From the NCBI GenBank assembly GCA_036674765.1, contig JARVKI010000024.1, positions 62,001 through 126,000 on the forward strand: 64,000 bases of DNA, read 5' to 3'. Within the stretch, counting starts at the first letter, position 1. Each line of letters opens with the position of its first letter. Below the pieces are notes generated by a model, which made no database searches, was not told the origin of the DNA, and was given only the letters and a program-made list of their open reading frames with translations. The position numbers and the translations under genes were made by a program. Shown in pieces: positions 1-10,727 of this stretch. Source of the DNA: Seiridium cupressi (lineage: Eukaryota; Ascomycota; Sordariomycetes; Amphisphaeriales; Sporocadaceae).

Positions 1-227
1 ATGTGGGGCGGAATGGGACAATTAATTAGGGAAGCTTCGACCGCGACCGTGACCGCGACACGCTACATTAGCGAGCCCGGCCGCAGCAGCTGTTGAAGTG
101 GCAGTGAGCCCAAGTGCACATTCACTACCAAATTCCACAGTCTTTCAGTTCCCCCTCTCCTAATGCCTTTAATCAATTGATTGTCTGTCGAGGAGTATGG
201 CTTCCCTCAACATACAGAACTCTCACA

Positions 228-1991
228 ATGGCGGCCTATAGGCGTTCACCTGAGGCAGGCGCGAACGCTTTCGTCGAGGAGCTAGGCCGAGGCCTTCCCA
301 AGGGCATCAAGTTCACAGCCCACCATCTATCGACACCACCCACGATCACAGAGCCATTATGCTACCCGCCAGCCTATCCTGCTGCCCAAACAAACAACTC
401 GGATCCCCAGAGTGATACGAGAGCAAGGAAACCGCTCAAGACGTACTGCGAAAAGCACTTCCTCACTGTTTCGATCGATGCGCCCGAGTCCAAAGATCAA
501 GTGCTAGCCCTGGCGCTAGAGATATACATATATACTACAGCTCATTCGAGCATCATATTTGTCTCCAAAGCAGACTCGACCGGGTATCTAGAGCTGTTGA
601 AGCTGCCGAAAGGGACACCCTCACCAATCCGAGAGGTCACTACGACATTCATCTCTTACCTAGTCGCAAACCGCAGGCGCAGAGGCATACAGTTCGTGGT
701 CAACCTCTTTGCACGATCCCAATCGCAATATCTCTTCCCCGGAAGCGTCAAGAACAGTGGAAAACACATTCTTGACGACAGGGGTTTGATCAAATGGTGG
801 TGCCGGGTCCTGAACCCACTACTCCAAGATGGCGGTACGGACAAGAAGAAGTGGGACAAGATCCATGGGTACCTGATAATACCTGGTTTGGACGACTACG
901 AGACCCGCGCATTTCTGCCGCGAACTGCTGCGGCTTCAAAGCAATGGACTCTTGGCCATCCGTTGGAGCGCATATCGCCCTACATATCTGATCCTGTTAC
1001 ATATGGAAGTAACGTCCCAGCCCGATGTATCATACCAACATATCCGGACGATCCTAAAGCTAGATTTGTGCAAGAGCTGGAGGAGTCGACGTCAGAGAGG
1101 GCGAAACTTTTTGGAGGCTGGAAAAGCCCTAAGACTTTGGATCAATTCTGGGAGATGATGTCTTTCCGACAAGAATGTTCCAGTGGAAGGTTGACCGGCT
1201 TCATATGGCTTGTATTTGATCCGCCTACGTCAACCCAGCGGTCCACCGCGGCATCAGGAACAGAGCGCAGTGAGGCGGCGTTTATCCAAAGTCCCCATGC
1301 GTCTTTTAGCGCTCCATCAGCAACACCACCGACGACTCGACCTCTCACTCCCGAATCTAGCCAGGGAAGGCTCGAGTCCATGGTAACTCCATCTTCAGCG
1401 CCGATCACGCCAATCAAGCCCAGAGCAAAGAAACCCAAGAGGAAAGCTCTCAAGGGACGTATTATTCCCCGCCAACCGAAGGTCAAGACGCAGCAACGTG
1501 CTCATTTCCCCAGGGAATCAGAAACTGCGTACTACTACTGGCCCGAGGAGGGAAGAGGCCAGGTGGTTCTAGACGAGTCTGGATATACTCGTGCAGTAGA
1601 GCTCTTGTTGCATCTAGAATTCGGCACTCTAGAGCAGGGGATTACGAGCTCTACCCGATGGACCACGGAGGTCAACTTTGGGAAATCTTGGAGCCTCGAA
1701 ATCATCGGACAATGTGAACCTCCGATTCGGCCTACTGTGAGCAGCACTGGCAAAGCTGTCAATGATCTCTCTAGCATGATCAAAAAGAAACGACCGGCCC
1801 CTGATGCGATTCCAGATCGCCCAGAGGTACCTACCGCGGAAGGAGCTGCGGTCAACACGCTTGGGGGTGGCCTAATCAGGAAGAAGGCCAAGACCACAAC
1901 TGATACGTCGGCGCCCCCGGCAATTTCGGAAGCACCAAAAATCAACACGTTGGGTACTGGATTGGTCAGGAAAAAGCCCAAAGCAGCTTGA
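228..1991 (+). CDS. rtt109: Histone acetyltransferase Rtt109 (H3K56-type, KAT11)
   Basis: Single-exon gene for 587 residues. Rtt109 acetylates newly made histone H3 (Lys56 and N-terminal lysines) with histone chaperones in the nucleus and supports replication-coupled nucleosome assembly and genome stability. The family signature is clear: LFPGS around residues 169-173 leads into LDDRGLIKWWCRVL at 182-195, and PDDPKARF at 273-280 matches the yeast segment with the paired Asp and the auto-acetylated Lys. Residues from about 350 to 480 are low-complexity and Ser/Thr/Pro rich with a basic KPRAKKPKRKALKGR stretch, probably a nuclear localisation signal. The tail has three related basic repeats ending the protein. 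I chose the ATG at 228 because it is the first in-frame ATG and has a good context (CACAATGG); the frame is open further upstream only from a GTG. The gene start lies close to the left window edge, so most of the promoter is missing. Confidence 0.92.
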   Translation: MAAYRRSPEAGANAFVEELGRGLPKGIKFTAHHLSTPPTITEPLCYPPAYPAAQTNNSDPQSDTRARKPLKTYCEKHFLTVSIDAPESKDQVLALALEIYIYTTAHSSIIFVSKADSTGYLELLKLPKGTPSPIREVTTTFISYLVANRRRRGIQFVVNLFARSQSQYLFPGSVKNSGKHILDDRGLIKWWCRVLNPLLQDGGTDKKKWDKIHGYLIIPGLDDYETRAFLPRTAAASKQWTLGHPLERISPYISDPVTYGSNVPARCIIPTYPDDPKARFVQELEESTSERAKLFGGWKSPKTLDQFWEMMSFRQECSSGRLTGFIWLVFDPPTSTQRSTAASGTERSEAAFIQSPHASFSAPSATPPTTRPLTPESSQGRLESMVTPSSAPITPIKPRAKKPKRKALKGRIIPRQPKVKTQQRAHFPRESETAYYYWPEEGRGQVVLDESGYTRAVELLLHLEFGTLEQGITSSTRWTTEVNFGKSWSLEIIGQCEPPIRPTVSSTGKAVNDLSSMIKKKRPAPDAIPDRPEVPTAEGAAVNTLGGGLIRKKAKTTTDTSAPPAISEAPKINTLGTGLVRKKPKAA

Positions 1992-3100
1992 TCTGAGGCT
2001 CATATGGCGCGGCGGAAGGTAGAGTGTTGGATATGATTATTTGTTTTTATAGCAAGGCGCTTGGAATTGTTGGACTATCATCAAAGTCCCTTGAAAGGTA
2101 CGGGAAGCGCATTGAATTGTCTAGAGGGATGTTCCGCGCCAATTTTTAGCAACTGCTTCAATATTTCCATCGTAACGGCGTTGACACGGTTTGAATAACT
2201 CGTCAACTGACTTGCTGTGCAACTTGACCCTTCGAGTTTCCCGTCTACTGCACCCTGCCGAGTTTAATGACTGTGTTGATTCTGTAAAGCCCTTGGGATT
2301 GAGCCAGATTGTGCCTTTCTTACTTGAAGCTACATGAGCTCCTCTTTAAATACCACTGATCGAGATTCCCGGGAAGCTGCAGCTTGTCAGCCTTACCTCT
2401 CGTGTATTGAGTCATATTCAACGAGGCAGGCTACAATGGTACGCCATTGCGTGTCGCAAGGGTGTGGCTGCGCAGGGTAGTCTCCTCGAGGCTGCCGTGG
2501 TGTAACTACATTGTATGGTAAGGTGTTCATACAGCCTGCTTCACGAAGAGTGAGTTTCACTTTAAATCTCCAATTTTATCTTCATATTGAATACAAAGAT
2601 CGTACCATACGTCGTTTCTGTAGGACGGTGGCGACAGAACGGAATACCATGGGGATATCCATTGCGTTTAATGGTATAATCCAGGCAACTGATCTCCCTA
2701 GGCCGTTCCATGTTATGTTCTTCTAGAAAGGTATCAAAAGATTTACTGGTAGTGCTAGTAGTGAGTTATGTTCCCACTTGGTCAGGCATATTGACACTCA
2801 ATACGAAGGGCGCACCGCCTACGCCGACTTCCGCAAGCGCCGCGTCGAGATGCTTGATACTATCTTACAAGTGTCTAAAACAATGCGCAGTGAACAACTC
2901 AGCCTCGACGAGGCCCTTCTTGTCCTTCTCACCCGCGGCCTTGAGCACCACAGGCATGCGACTTTGCTTACTACCACAGCAGTCTCCAGTTCTGTTCCGA
3001 TTCCCCCTCGGACTGTCCAGTTCACGCTTCCCTTGATAGCAAAAGTCGTTGCCTAGTCTTGCAGAAATGAAACTACCCAACTACTTCGGAGGTGCTGAAT
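1992..3100. other. Intergenic region, no supported gene
   Basis: About 1.1 kb after rtt109. It holds the rtt109 3' region and the leading side of the decayed gene that follows. A frame open over about 2778-3056 gives a charged, helical-looking peptide with no family I recognise. It may be the remnant of a 5' exon or of another gene, but nothing supports it as functional. Confidence 0.5.
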
Positions 3101-5585
3101 TTACAGGCTCGCGTAGGACAGCACTCATCAACAAGTTCTCTTGTTCATAACATCTCTAATACTTTACTTGTTTCTCATCGCATCGGTCGCCTCGGTCGGC
3201 TCTCTCAATCAACCAAATATGTTCTTTTATGGCGGTTGCAAATGCGGCAGCGCGACACGCATGGCCGTCGGCTTATACCTGGCCATCAACATCTTCTCCA
3301 CGCTCATACGTGGATCGTCTAATTACTTCATGCAGGTGCTGAATGCTCCGTCTCGCGCCGAGATTGATGCCGCACATGCGAATTTCAGGCATTATGAAAC
3401 AGGACTGTCATCTTGGGCGAATGTGTATCGTCTTCCGTGGCGCAAGAATATTTGCTGGTTGATTTTGCTCTTAACCTCACCGCCTATGCACTCGTTATTC
3501 AACAGCACCGTATTTGAAATTGATCACCGGAACAGTGATTTTACCCTTATAATTGCGACTTCTGGGTTTGTGGAAGGAGCGGCCTATCATCTTCCAGGTG
3601 GTAGTTGGCTTTGGCGGGCTGGCCAGAGACTATCCCCTATGTGCCGTACGAATACAAGGTTAGTGGCTACGGAGGCAGTCAAGGCAGCACTGCGAATGCT
3701 ACCGTATCATATATGCAGCTGAACGGCACCAGGTGGATCATGCTGGAGAGAGCGGAATGCGCTGCGAACTAGCTTGACGCACATGGCTTACAATACTATG
3801 GAAACTTGATCCTAGTGGCTTCCGGTCCGAACTCCAACGATTGGTTGGATACGAAATCAGACGTGGGACCTTTCAGCAAATAGTTCAAGTATATGGGACG
3901 AGCGATCAGTCCCTCAGACCCGGCCGTATTCGCTCTGGTACAGTGCAAATTGCGCTATACACTCTGACGTAGTGAATGGTGCTATGGCTGGCAAAAATAA
4001 CTGTTGGAAAGCATTGGGAGCCAGGAGTTCACTGGTTGGCGACCATGATCCTTCGATGACGATTGGAGCTACGATTTCTTTAACGAGACCAACTCCGGAA
4101 CACTCCCTTGCGAGTTCAATGTTTTTAGTTTGCCCCTCGATAATATTTGGCCGTATGCATCCCGATGGAACACTAGCCATTTCGGACTGAGATGCGGACA
4201 AGGACGGTTGTCCATAGATCATTGCCTTGCACAGCCTGGGGAGAACTAGTGTGCAGTCAGATTCTCGAACGTACTATTCCTTGTCATCACGGTGTGTGTC
4301 GTCGTGGAGGCCGTGATTTGTATTATTGCATTGATTCTACTCAGGAATCAACAGTCTCTGGTGACCATAGGGGACGCGGTGGAATCCTTTATCGTTGAGC
4401 CCGATGAGCATACTCGGCACCTGGGCTTGGGACTCATAGAGTAGTCAGATACACCGATCTGGGGGCCCACTCATTGTCGTGGAGGGTTTGCTGGCCGCAT
4501 TACACCATTATGTATATTCTTCTTGGTACAGGTACAACTGTTGCGCTGGGCCTATACAAAGTGACGTCCCAAAGAATGTAAGTAAGCTACTTATATAATC
4601 TACCTTTGATCTGTAACTTTTGAAACTCCTTCTGCTAGGGGTGCGGTAGGCTAACATAACGCTTGGGTAGTGCGTTTTCACTCGGCGGATTCGACGCAAG
4701 TAATCACGATACCGATTTGGCCCTCACTGACCTTTCGGGCTCCCTTACGATGACGATAGTAACCAACTCGCCACACATTTTGCTTTCGCTGTGGTATCCT
4801 TCGTACAACACTGGACTGACACGGTGGCACATGGCTACGGAATGGAATGAGTTCTGGACTTCATCCCGACCGCTTCGATTTACTACTCCTGGGCATGGCT
4901 TGAGATTAGCAGTGGCATGGAGTTGATTAACTACCTTGACATTCTTCTAACTCGAATATTGCGGAGGTAAGCAATTATCGACATACTGGCTTTAATTACC
5001 CCTCAAATACGGTATTCCGATGATAGTAGCCAACGCTATTATTCACTGGAGTCTATCTAATGCATTTTACATCTTCGTGGGACAAGGCGGTGAGTGATAA
5101 CCGAACTCCATCATCTTTCCATGGGAAAGCTAAAAGAAAAACAATGATCTCAAGGTTATTATGTAAATGACTCAAGTGAAGGCTCATACGGCGGCAGCAG
5201 TCCTCGTGCGCCGGACCCATTCCTGCCTCCTGGCTCAATTCTCGGCGTCCGGTATTCCCCCGGCTCCATGGTCATCGTCGCCTCCTTGTGCACATTTATG
5301 ATCATAGCCCTGATCCGACTGGTATGCCGCCTTTTTAAAGGACGGATGCTCCTTGTTTGGAGTCACTCGGCCGCTATATCGGCCGCTTGTCACGTATCAG
5401 ATCTCTCGAAGGTGAAGGGAAAGGGTAGTGGAGCTTGTGAGTGCGATGACAATAATGCCATGGAGATGATTAGCTTGACGAATGATATGCCATCAAGACG
5501 ACAGCTTGTAGCGCATAGCTCCCTGAGATGGGGCATTGTGCGCATGCCACCGGATTGGTATGACTTAAAAGAGATGGAGGGCTGA
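3101..5585 (+). pseudogene. Decayed DUF6536 membrane-protein gene
   Basis: The pieces translate, in order but in several frames, to a fungal DUF6536 protein, a large membrane protein of unknown function. Recognisable segments are the first TM region (3141-3230), FFYGGCKCGSATR with SNYFMQVLNAPSRAEID (about 3220-3370), HSLFNSTVFEIDHRNSDF (about 3480-3540), LVTIGDAVESF (about 4360-4390), a helix with NSPHILLSLWYPSYN (about 4770-4810), KYGIPMIVANAIIHW (about 5000-5050) and a hydrophilic tail ending at 5585. The reading frame is broken: there is a frameshift near 3140, a TAG at 3770-3772, further stops near 3880-4050, and a TAA at 4993-4995 where the family has Gln (LQLP). Some gaps may be introns, but the stops inside conserved segments cannot be. 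Several stops are one transition away from a Gln codon. I treat it as a pseudogene. Confidence 0.72.
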
Positions 5586-6128
5586 GACGAAGAACTGGTA
5601 CACATGTCTTTCGGAACTAAATTAGACAAAGTGAAGAGGCCAGAGGCTGGGAGACGTTATTTGTTTAGATGATTTGAACATCTGTTAGTTGTCACTCAGT
5701 GGAGAGGGAAACACCCGCAAGAAGGATCCAGACGAGTGTGAGTGTTCCGGTTCTGCAATAACTTCTGATTTGACCAATTTTTGAGATTGGATTAGTATAG
5801 ACCTCGTAACTTGGAACGGACCCAGTTGAACTTATCAAACACATAGTGACATTATCCAGGTACCTACAATGAAGAAAGCAGATAGGCAGTCATACCCCTG
5901 TCAGATCTACAAGCATTACTAACTCGGGCGACCAGTACCAAAGGTGGGGCAGAACCTTGATGGCTATGGAGGACCCTCACCTTCAATGATAAGCTACACA
6001 TGAGGCACCGTACGGTCCGTTCCCGAGGGATCCTTCGCAGTCAATCTGATTCCGCGCGCGAAAGACTGTCAATTGTGTCGGACGAAGGTATCTGTGATAG
6101 CTTGTAGTGTCGTTAGACTGGCCCGGAC
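5586..6128. other. Intergenic region
   Basis: About 540 bases between the DUF6536 remnant and the tRNA-like element. No open frame with family features was seen. It presumably contains the promoter of the 2EXR gene. Confidence 0.4.
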
Positions 6129-6205
6129 GCGCCATCAAAGCTGACGTCATTCGAAGATCAGCACATTCAGCTGAACCACTGCTCTACCGGCTATCACGAA
6201 GGCGC
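6129..6205 (-). other. tRNA-like relic (77 bases)
   Basis: Read on the minus strand, the element starts GCGCC and ends GGCGC, which pair as an acceptor-like stem. It contains GGTAGAGCA like a tRNA D-arm and TTCGAAT like a T-loop. The spacing is wrong for a functional tRNA: about four bases seem to be missing from the A-box, and the five-base stem around the T-loop would enclose 13 bases. It therefore looks like a degenerate tRNA or tRNA-derived repeat, sitting directly upstream of the 2EXR start codon. A covariance-model tRNA search with a pseudogene score would settle it. Confidence 0.25.
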
Positions 6206-6207
6206 GT

Positions 6208-6942
6208 ATGAACTTAGAGTTTCGCCCGAACATGGCTCCGAAATCAAACACCGCGGCGGGATTGCATGAATTTACCCTCTTCCCGTCACTTCCAGCCGAG
6301 CTCCGGGTTAAGATTTGGCAGCACACCTTCGCGCCCCGGGTCCTAGAGCTGCATTCAGAACGTGGGCACTATGTCCTCCCGGAACACGCCCTATGGTGCT
6401 CAAGCTGCGGGAATCCGGTCACGTTGTCGGTTTGTCATGAGTCGCGAGAGGAGGCTCTCGCATTTTACACCGTCGCCCTGCCCTTGGGCGACAAGAATGG
6501 CGACCCGATAGATCGGTTCCTGTACATGAATCCCGCGGTCGACACAGCTGCTCTGCTGGGCGATATGGGATACTCGAGGCTCCGGTACTTATTCGATATG
6601 GTGAAGGCCCTGGATCCCGCTGGTAGGGGGCTGCAGCGGATCGGACTGAGTATCAGCAGCTGGGCCCATGGATACGCGGCATCGATGCTGCAGGCGTGGT
6701 CAAAGGCCGTTTTCAAGGATCTGGAGCAATTTCTGCTCTTGATGTACACCGAAAGCCGCCCGCCCGCTAACTTCCGCGGCGGCGAGTGCGTGATGGAGGA
6801 CTGTGCCGGCATGGAGGGCTTTCTGGGCTTGACGACTGGACAGGGATCTAGGCTCAAGACCGGTGACTCGTGGATGGTGGTCGGCAAGACGGAGATGCGT
6901 GTGATGTACTTGAACTTTGTCTCGGATCATTGGACGCAATGA
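6208..6942 (+). CDS. 2EXR domain protein, unknown function
   Basis: Single-exon gene, 244 residues from ATG 6208, or 236 residues from ATG 6232, which has the better context (AACATGG). Near the N-terminus FTLFPSLPAELRVKIWQ followed by LSVCHESREEAL is the signature of the fungal 2EXR family, an F-box-like fold at the start of many expanded fungal proteins. The rest, with RFLYMNPAVD and a C-terminal WMVVGKTEMRVMYL strand, is typical of these proteins, whose biochemical role is mostly unknown. Some may be substrate adaptors in ubiquitination by analogy with F-box proteins; this is inference. It is convergent with the Zn2Cys6 regulator gene, 69 bases away. Confidence 0.75.
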   Translation: MNLEFRPNMAPKSNTAAGLHEFTLFPSLPAELRVKIWQHTFAPRVLELHSERGHYVLPEHALWCSSCGNPVTLSVCHESREEALAFYTVALPLGDKNGDPIDRFLYMNPAVDTAALLGDMGYSRLRYLFDMVKALDPAGRGLQRIGLSISSWAHGYAASMLQAWSKAVFKDLEQFLLLMYTESRPPANFRGGECVMEDCAGMEGFLGLTTGQGSRLKTGDSWMVVGKTEMRVMYLNFVSDHWTQ

Positions 6943-7011
6943 AGCTGAGTTGGGTTCATTGATATTACATTATGTACAATGAAGGGTGCGAGATCTGAGG
7001 CCAGCGTGCGC

Positions 7012-8778
7012 TCAATAGTCTACTGCCACTTCACGCATCAGCAGAAAACCCCCCAGACCTGCAGCGGCATCTTTTTCCACTGGGTCAAACTGTACCCAGA
7101 TTCTGCGCCGCTCATAGTCCCAACGCGACATGGTCCACGAATACCCAACTGCTTCGCCTATGGTACCATTCTCGTTTGCCCACTGATCGTCAATGCTGAC
7201 TACGGCACGAAGGGCTTTGACGAGACCTAGATTTCCCCAGCCACCCTGGCGAAAGACAAGGCGTACGAAGGTCCTGAGGGCGTGTTTCCGAACGGTGCGG
7301 TTTCTGCACCTCGCTATGGTGAAGCTGAGCCAGGGAAATAGGTTGAAGTCCACGGTAAACCTCATACGACCCGCCAGCTCACTATCGGTGAACTTGTCAG
7401 ATAACCGGACAATCTCTTCAAAGTCATTGATGTGAGCATCATAAGCCGAGGCCGTCTTGTATTCGCAGTACGTAAGGTGGATCTTCGTGATCAATAGCTG
7501 CACTTCAGTTAGTAGGAGGCTTCGTCGTACTTTAGCATCTCTGGTCCTTCTGATGTGACTTCCTATCAAAGTTTGCCATTCCCTCAAATCGCTTGCTCGA
7601 AGGGCCACTTTGGCTTCGAAGTCACGAAGACCCTCATCAGTGATATGATGGCCGAACGCGCTTCTCATCATGAACGGTTGAAGGGGTCGAAAAGTCTGGT
7701 TCCATTGGTTGAGCAATGTTTCCACAGATGCCGCGACAGATGGTGCTGTGATGGCATCTATCTTCGGTATGCTTATTCCAACCTCATTACCGTCAGATGA
7801 GCAGGGATTGAGCCCGCCAATGATCGAAAAGCGGCTGAATATCAGTTTAGTCATTACCAATTCTTCATCGACTTGTTCAGAGTCGCCGTCAAGAGCTGCA
7901 GATTGTATGAGTTGTAGTCCATTATTGACCAAATTGACAGCCGAATTGATATTACCCTGCATCATCTCCATGATGATGAAGACAATGGTGGAAATCAGAA
8001 GCCGCTTCAAGCAGTAACTCTTTTCATGCGAAGACGCGTTCGACAACTTCTCACGGCAGGAAGAGATTGCCGCTGCGTAATGTGATAGTGCTGCTTGGTG
8101 ATGTTCGCTCGTTGACTCAACGCCCTCGCTATAGTCCAGAGCCTTGTCTGGGTTCTTGACAGCATCGTCTGACTGTTTTTGAGTAAATCGGCCTACTTGC
8201 GCCATGGCTGCGAGGCCCAAGATAGAGTGTCGAATGGTTTCATCTTCCATAGACACTCTCATCACGATGCTGTCCCAAAACCCAGGGGTCAGCCATGAGT
8301 TGAAGTCATTGACCACATGGTAGCGGAATGCATCGAGGTATGACGCATCTCGTCCCGACAGAACGATCGGCGACAGGGATGCGCTCGACCATGGAGAGGT
8401 TGCAGCAGAGTTTGATGCGCATATGATTCTCCTTTGCAGCTGTTTTGGTCGAAGATGCACAGATGCAGTCACACGTGGAGCACTGCATGCCCGAGCGCTG
8501 GAAGAGGGTGCCCTGGCTCTATCTACTGGGTCAGAATACCCCTCGCAATCGATGCCAGCCCTCTCACAGCGATGGCAAAGGGGCTTCTGCTCGTCGCATT
8601 TGACGCGCCGTGCTGTAGAGTTCTTACACACAATCCGTATGAAGCAAGGGAGATTGGTTCAGCGTTACTTACCTTTACATGTGATGCAGCCAGTCCGAGC
8701 CTTGTTATGTGATGTTCGTTTCTGTTTTGTCTCTGGTTGCCGGTCAAGGAGTTTCCAGTGTTCTCTCGCGGGTGTCAT
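7012..8778 (-). CDS. Zn2Cys6 transcription factor
   Basis: Two exons, 8673-8778 and 7012-8612, with a 60-base intron 8613-8672 (GTAAGT to CTACAG), give 568 residues. The intron falls inside the zinc cluster: exon 1 ends GCITCK and exon 2 continues ARRVKC. The cysteines are at 31, 34, 41, 48, 51 and 58 (C-x2-C-x6-C-x6-C-x2-C-x6-C), preceded by basic residues. The rest resembles the helical Fungal_trans_2 type of regulatory region: a helical segment follows SYLDAFRYHVVNDF and there is GLAAMAQVG near residue 160. It should bind CGG-type DNA half sites as a nuclear regulator. Its targets are not evident. It is about 33 kb from the PKS cluster, so I do not assign it to that. The start at 8778 is the first ATG in exon 1. 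Confidence 0.85.
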
Positions 8779-10727
8779 TCTGGGGTTTAGCGGGCGCCGC
8801 AAAGTTACAGCAGGTCCTTCAGCAGCCAAAACAGAACCTTATAGATGAGTGGACTTTCGTTTACGACCATTCGCATACATGCTGATGTACGCTGCGTTTT
8901 CTTACTAGAGCGCTTTTGCGGAAAGATGCGGTCAGTGAGTGATCTTACCCTAGCAAAGAAGTGACTGTGTCGGCCAAAGCCGGCGTGCCCTGGAGCTTAG
9001 CCCGTACCTCGTACTTGAGTTACCAATCAGGGCGCGGACTATGAGTGAGTTGACATTTTCAGGTCAGCAACAACAATGCCGTGCTCATATTCCTCGATGC
9101 TTAATATTATTCGCAAAGGAAAAGTTTCAAGTGTAGGCAAATATAAATCTATCATAGTGTCGAACCTTGAGCTTATTTTTAAAATTCTCGCTGCTTGTCC
9201 TGATTGTATGGTCAGACTGCATTACGTGAAACATCGAACACTCAAATCGGTAGTTGTTTCCTCCCTGGATCAGCAGGACCGGGCCTGCGCTGACGTCTCC
9301 GCCTTGGATTCCGGGATTCATCCGCAGTCACAACAGTGGAAGCCCATGAGAATCATTCCTTATATGTAGTTGATAGTGTCTGCACGAAACGGCTATGCTA
9401 CATTGATGTTTTGCGGTGCCCTCATAGCCTTGCATGGAGATAAGTTCACTTCTGCACACGCCCTTAGCTCACCGTAGCTTTTTGCTCGCTTAAGCGCCCT
9501 CTCGCTCAAAAAACTAGACTTAAACTAAGACCTGTACCATTTTGCCGTCGCCTCACCTCTTGTGTGGTCTCTAATAAACGGTAGCAGTGATCCGCTTTTG
9601 CGTGTTGGTGTTTTGTGACCACGAAGCTGCCGTTACATATCAAGGGAGTATAGTCATTTTGCCGGCCTAGACAATAGCCCTGCTGCAAGGCGTAAGCAGT
9701 GTAAGTCTGGCTGAAAATGGAACTTGAGGTCTGACGGGCGAACCCGTTGTAGTTACACCATGACGACGCCAAAAGAACACGGCAATCCGTGTGCACAGCT
9801 GGTGGGAGGACGACAATGACGCTTTGCAAAGATCGCGATCGCTTCGAAGGATAGTCTCATGTCTCATGATCCCGGCATTAGGTTCCCTCATATACGGGTT
9901 CGGTCGAAGTCTGCCTACAGGACTGAGGTTAATGCTACGACCAGTTGCGCGGGAAGACAAGTATGACTGACTATACTAATCGTTCCCAAGCGCCACTTAG
10001 TCCCCCAATGACCACATTGATGATAATGAGGGCACTGTGTTTCCAGAGCGAAAGATCTAAGCTAATTTGGGTTGATACATATAACAGTTTATGTAAGTGA
10101 AGGGTGAATCACCTAGAGCAATTCGGCTTATTAAAAAAATATACATCCATTATGACAAAAGGATGGAATTTCTGTATATTAGAGGAACTCAATTATACAC
10201 ACGACTGCTGAGTTGAACAAGCCTGTTGAGTATCGAGTACTCGAGAGAGGCTCGAAACTCAAGGTATTGAGTACCGACCTGAAGTATTCAGCGTGGAAGC
10301 CCAATCATATGCATCAGCACAGAAGGACCCCACTGAGATTCCGTTGAGTACCAATCAGATGCACCGCTCGGTGATTGAACCCCACTGAGATTTCGCGAAC
10401 TACCAATTGCATTAATGTCCTGCAGTGATGGTGGCGGCCTACATTAGTACACGGCCTATATATGCGACTTAGAGCACAGGACATTTGGAGTACGCCCGAC
10501 AGGGCTGCAGGTTGGGTCATGCAGGTTGAATATATATTCTGCCTGACCCCCACGTTTAAATGCATATGAATTCTCTTCCGTGACAAGTCCAATTTCCTAC
10601 AATGCGAGACTGTTAGATTTCATCTACAGACGAGAAACTTGTGTATTGTCCCTTTCCACACCACCAAGCTCTTAGCAAGCGCCCTGAATTGATTACCCAG
10701 GCCGTCGCCCTAGGGAGAGCTTTCCCA
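8779..10727. other. Long intergenic region
   Basis: About 1.95 kb holding the promoter of the divergent Zn2Cys6 gene and, at the right, that of the Clr5-ankyrin gene. Open frames here (for example 9076-9369 and 9506-9829) have no family features, biased composition or plausible splice context. Apart from a short degenerate direct repeat at 10325-10415 and short palindromes around GAGTACTC near 10235, I see nothing. Confidence 0.5.
10325..10415. repeat. Degenerate direct repeat, two copies
   Basis: ACCCCACTGAGATT at about 10326 recurs as ACCCCACTGAGATT at about 10380, each followed by a similar half (CCGTTGAGTACCAATCA versus TCGCGAACTACCAATTG). Two copies are offset by about 54 bases. It is short and imperfect, probably a local duplication. 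Confidence 0.45.

Noticed and set aside
2511..3056. Short frames between rtt109 and the DUF6536 remnant
   Set aside because: Overlapping frames on both strands with non-ATG starts; cannot be tied to any family.
9076..9369. 97-codon plus-strand frame in the 8.8-10.7 kb gap
   Set aside because: Low complexity, no family match, no plausible exon partners.
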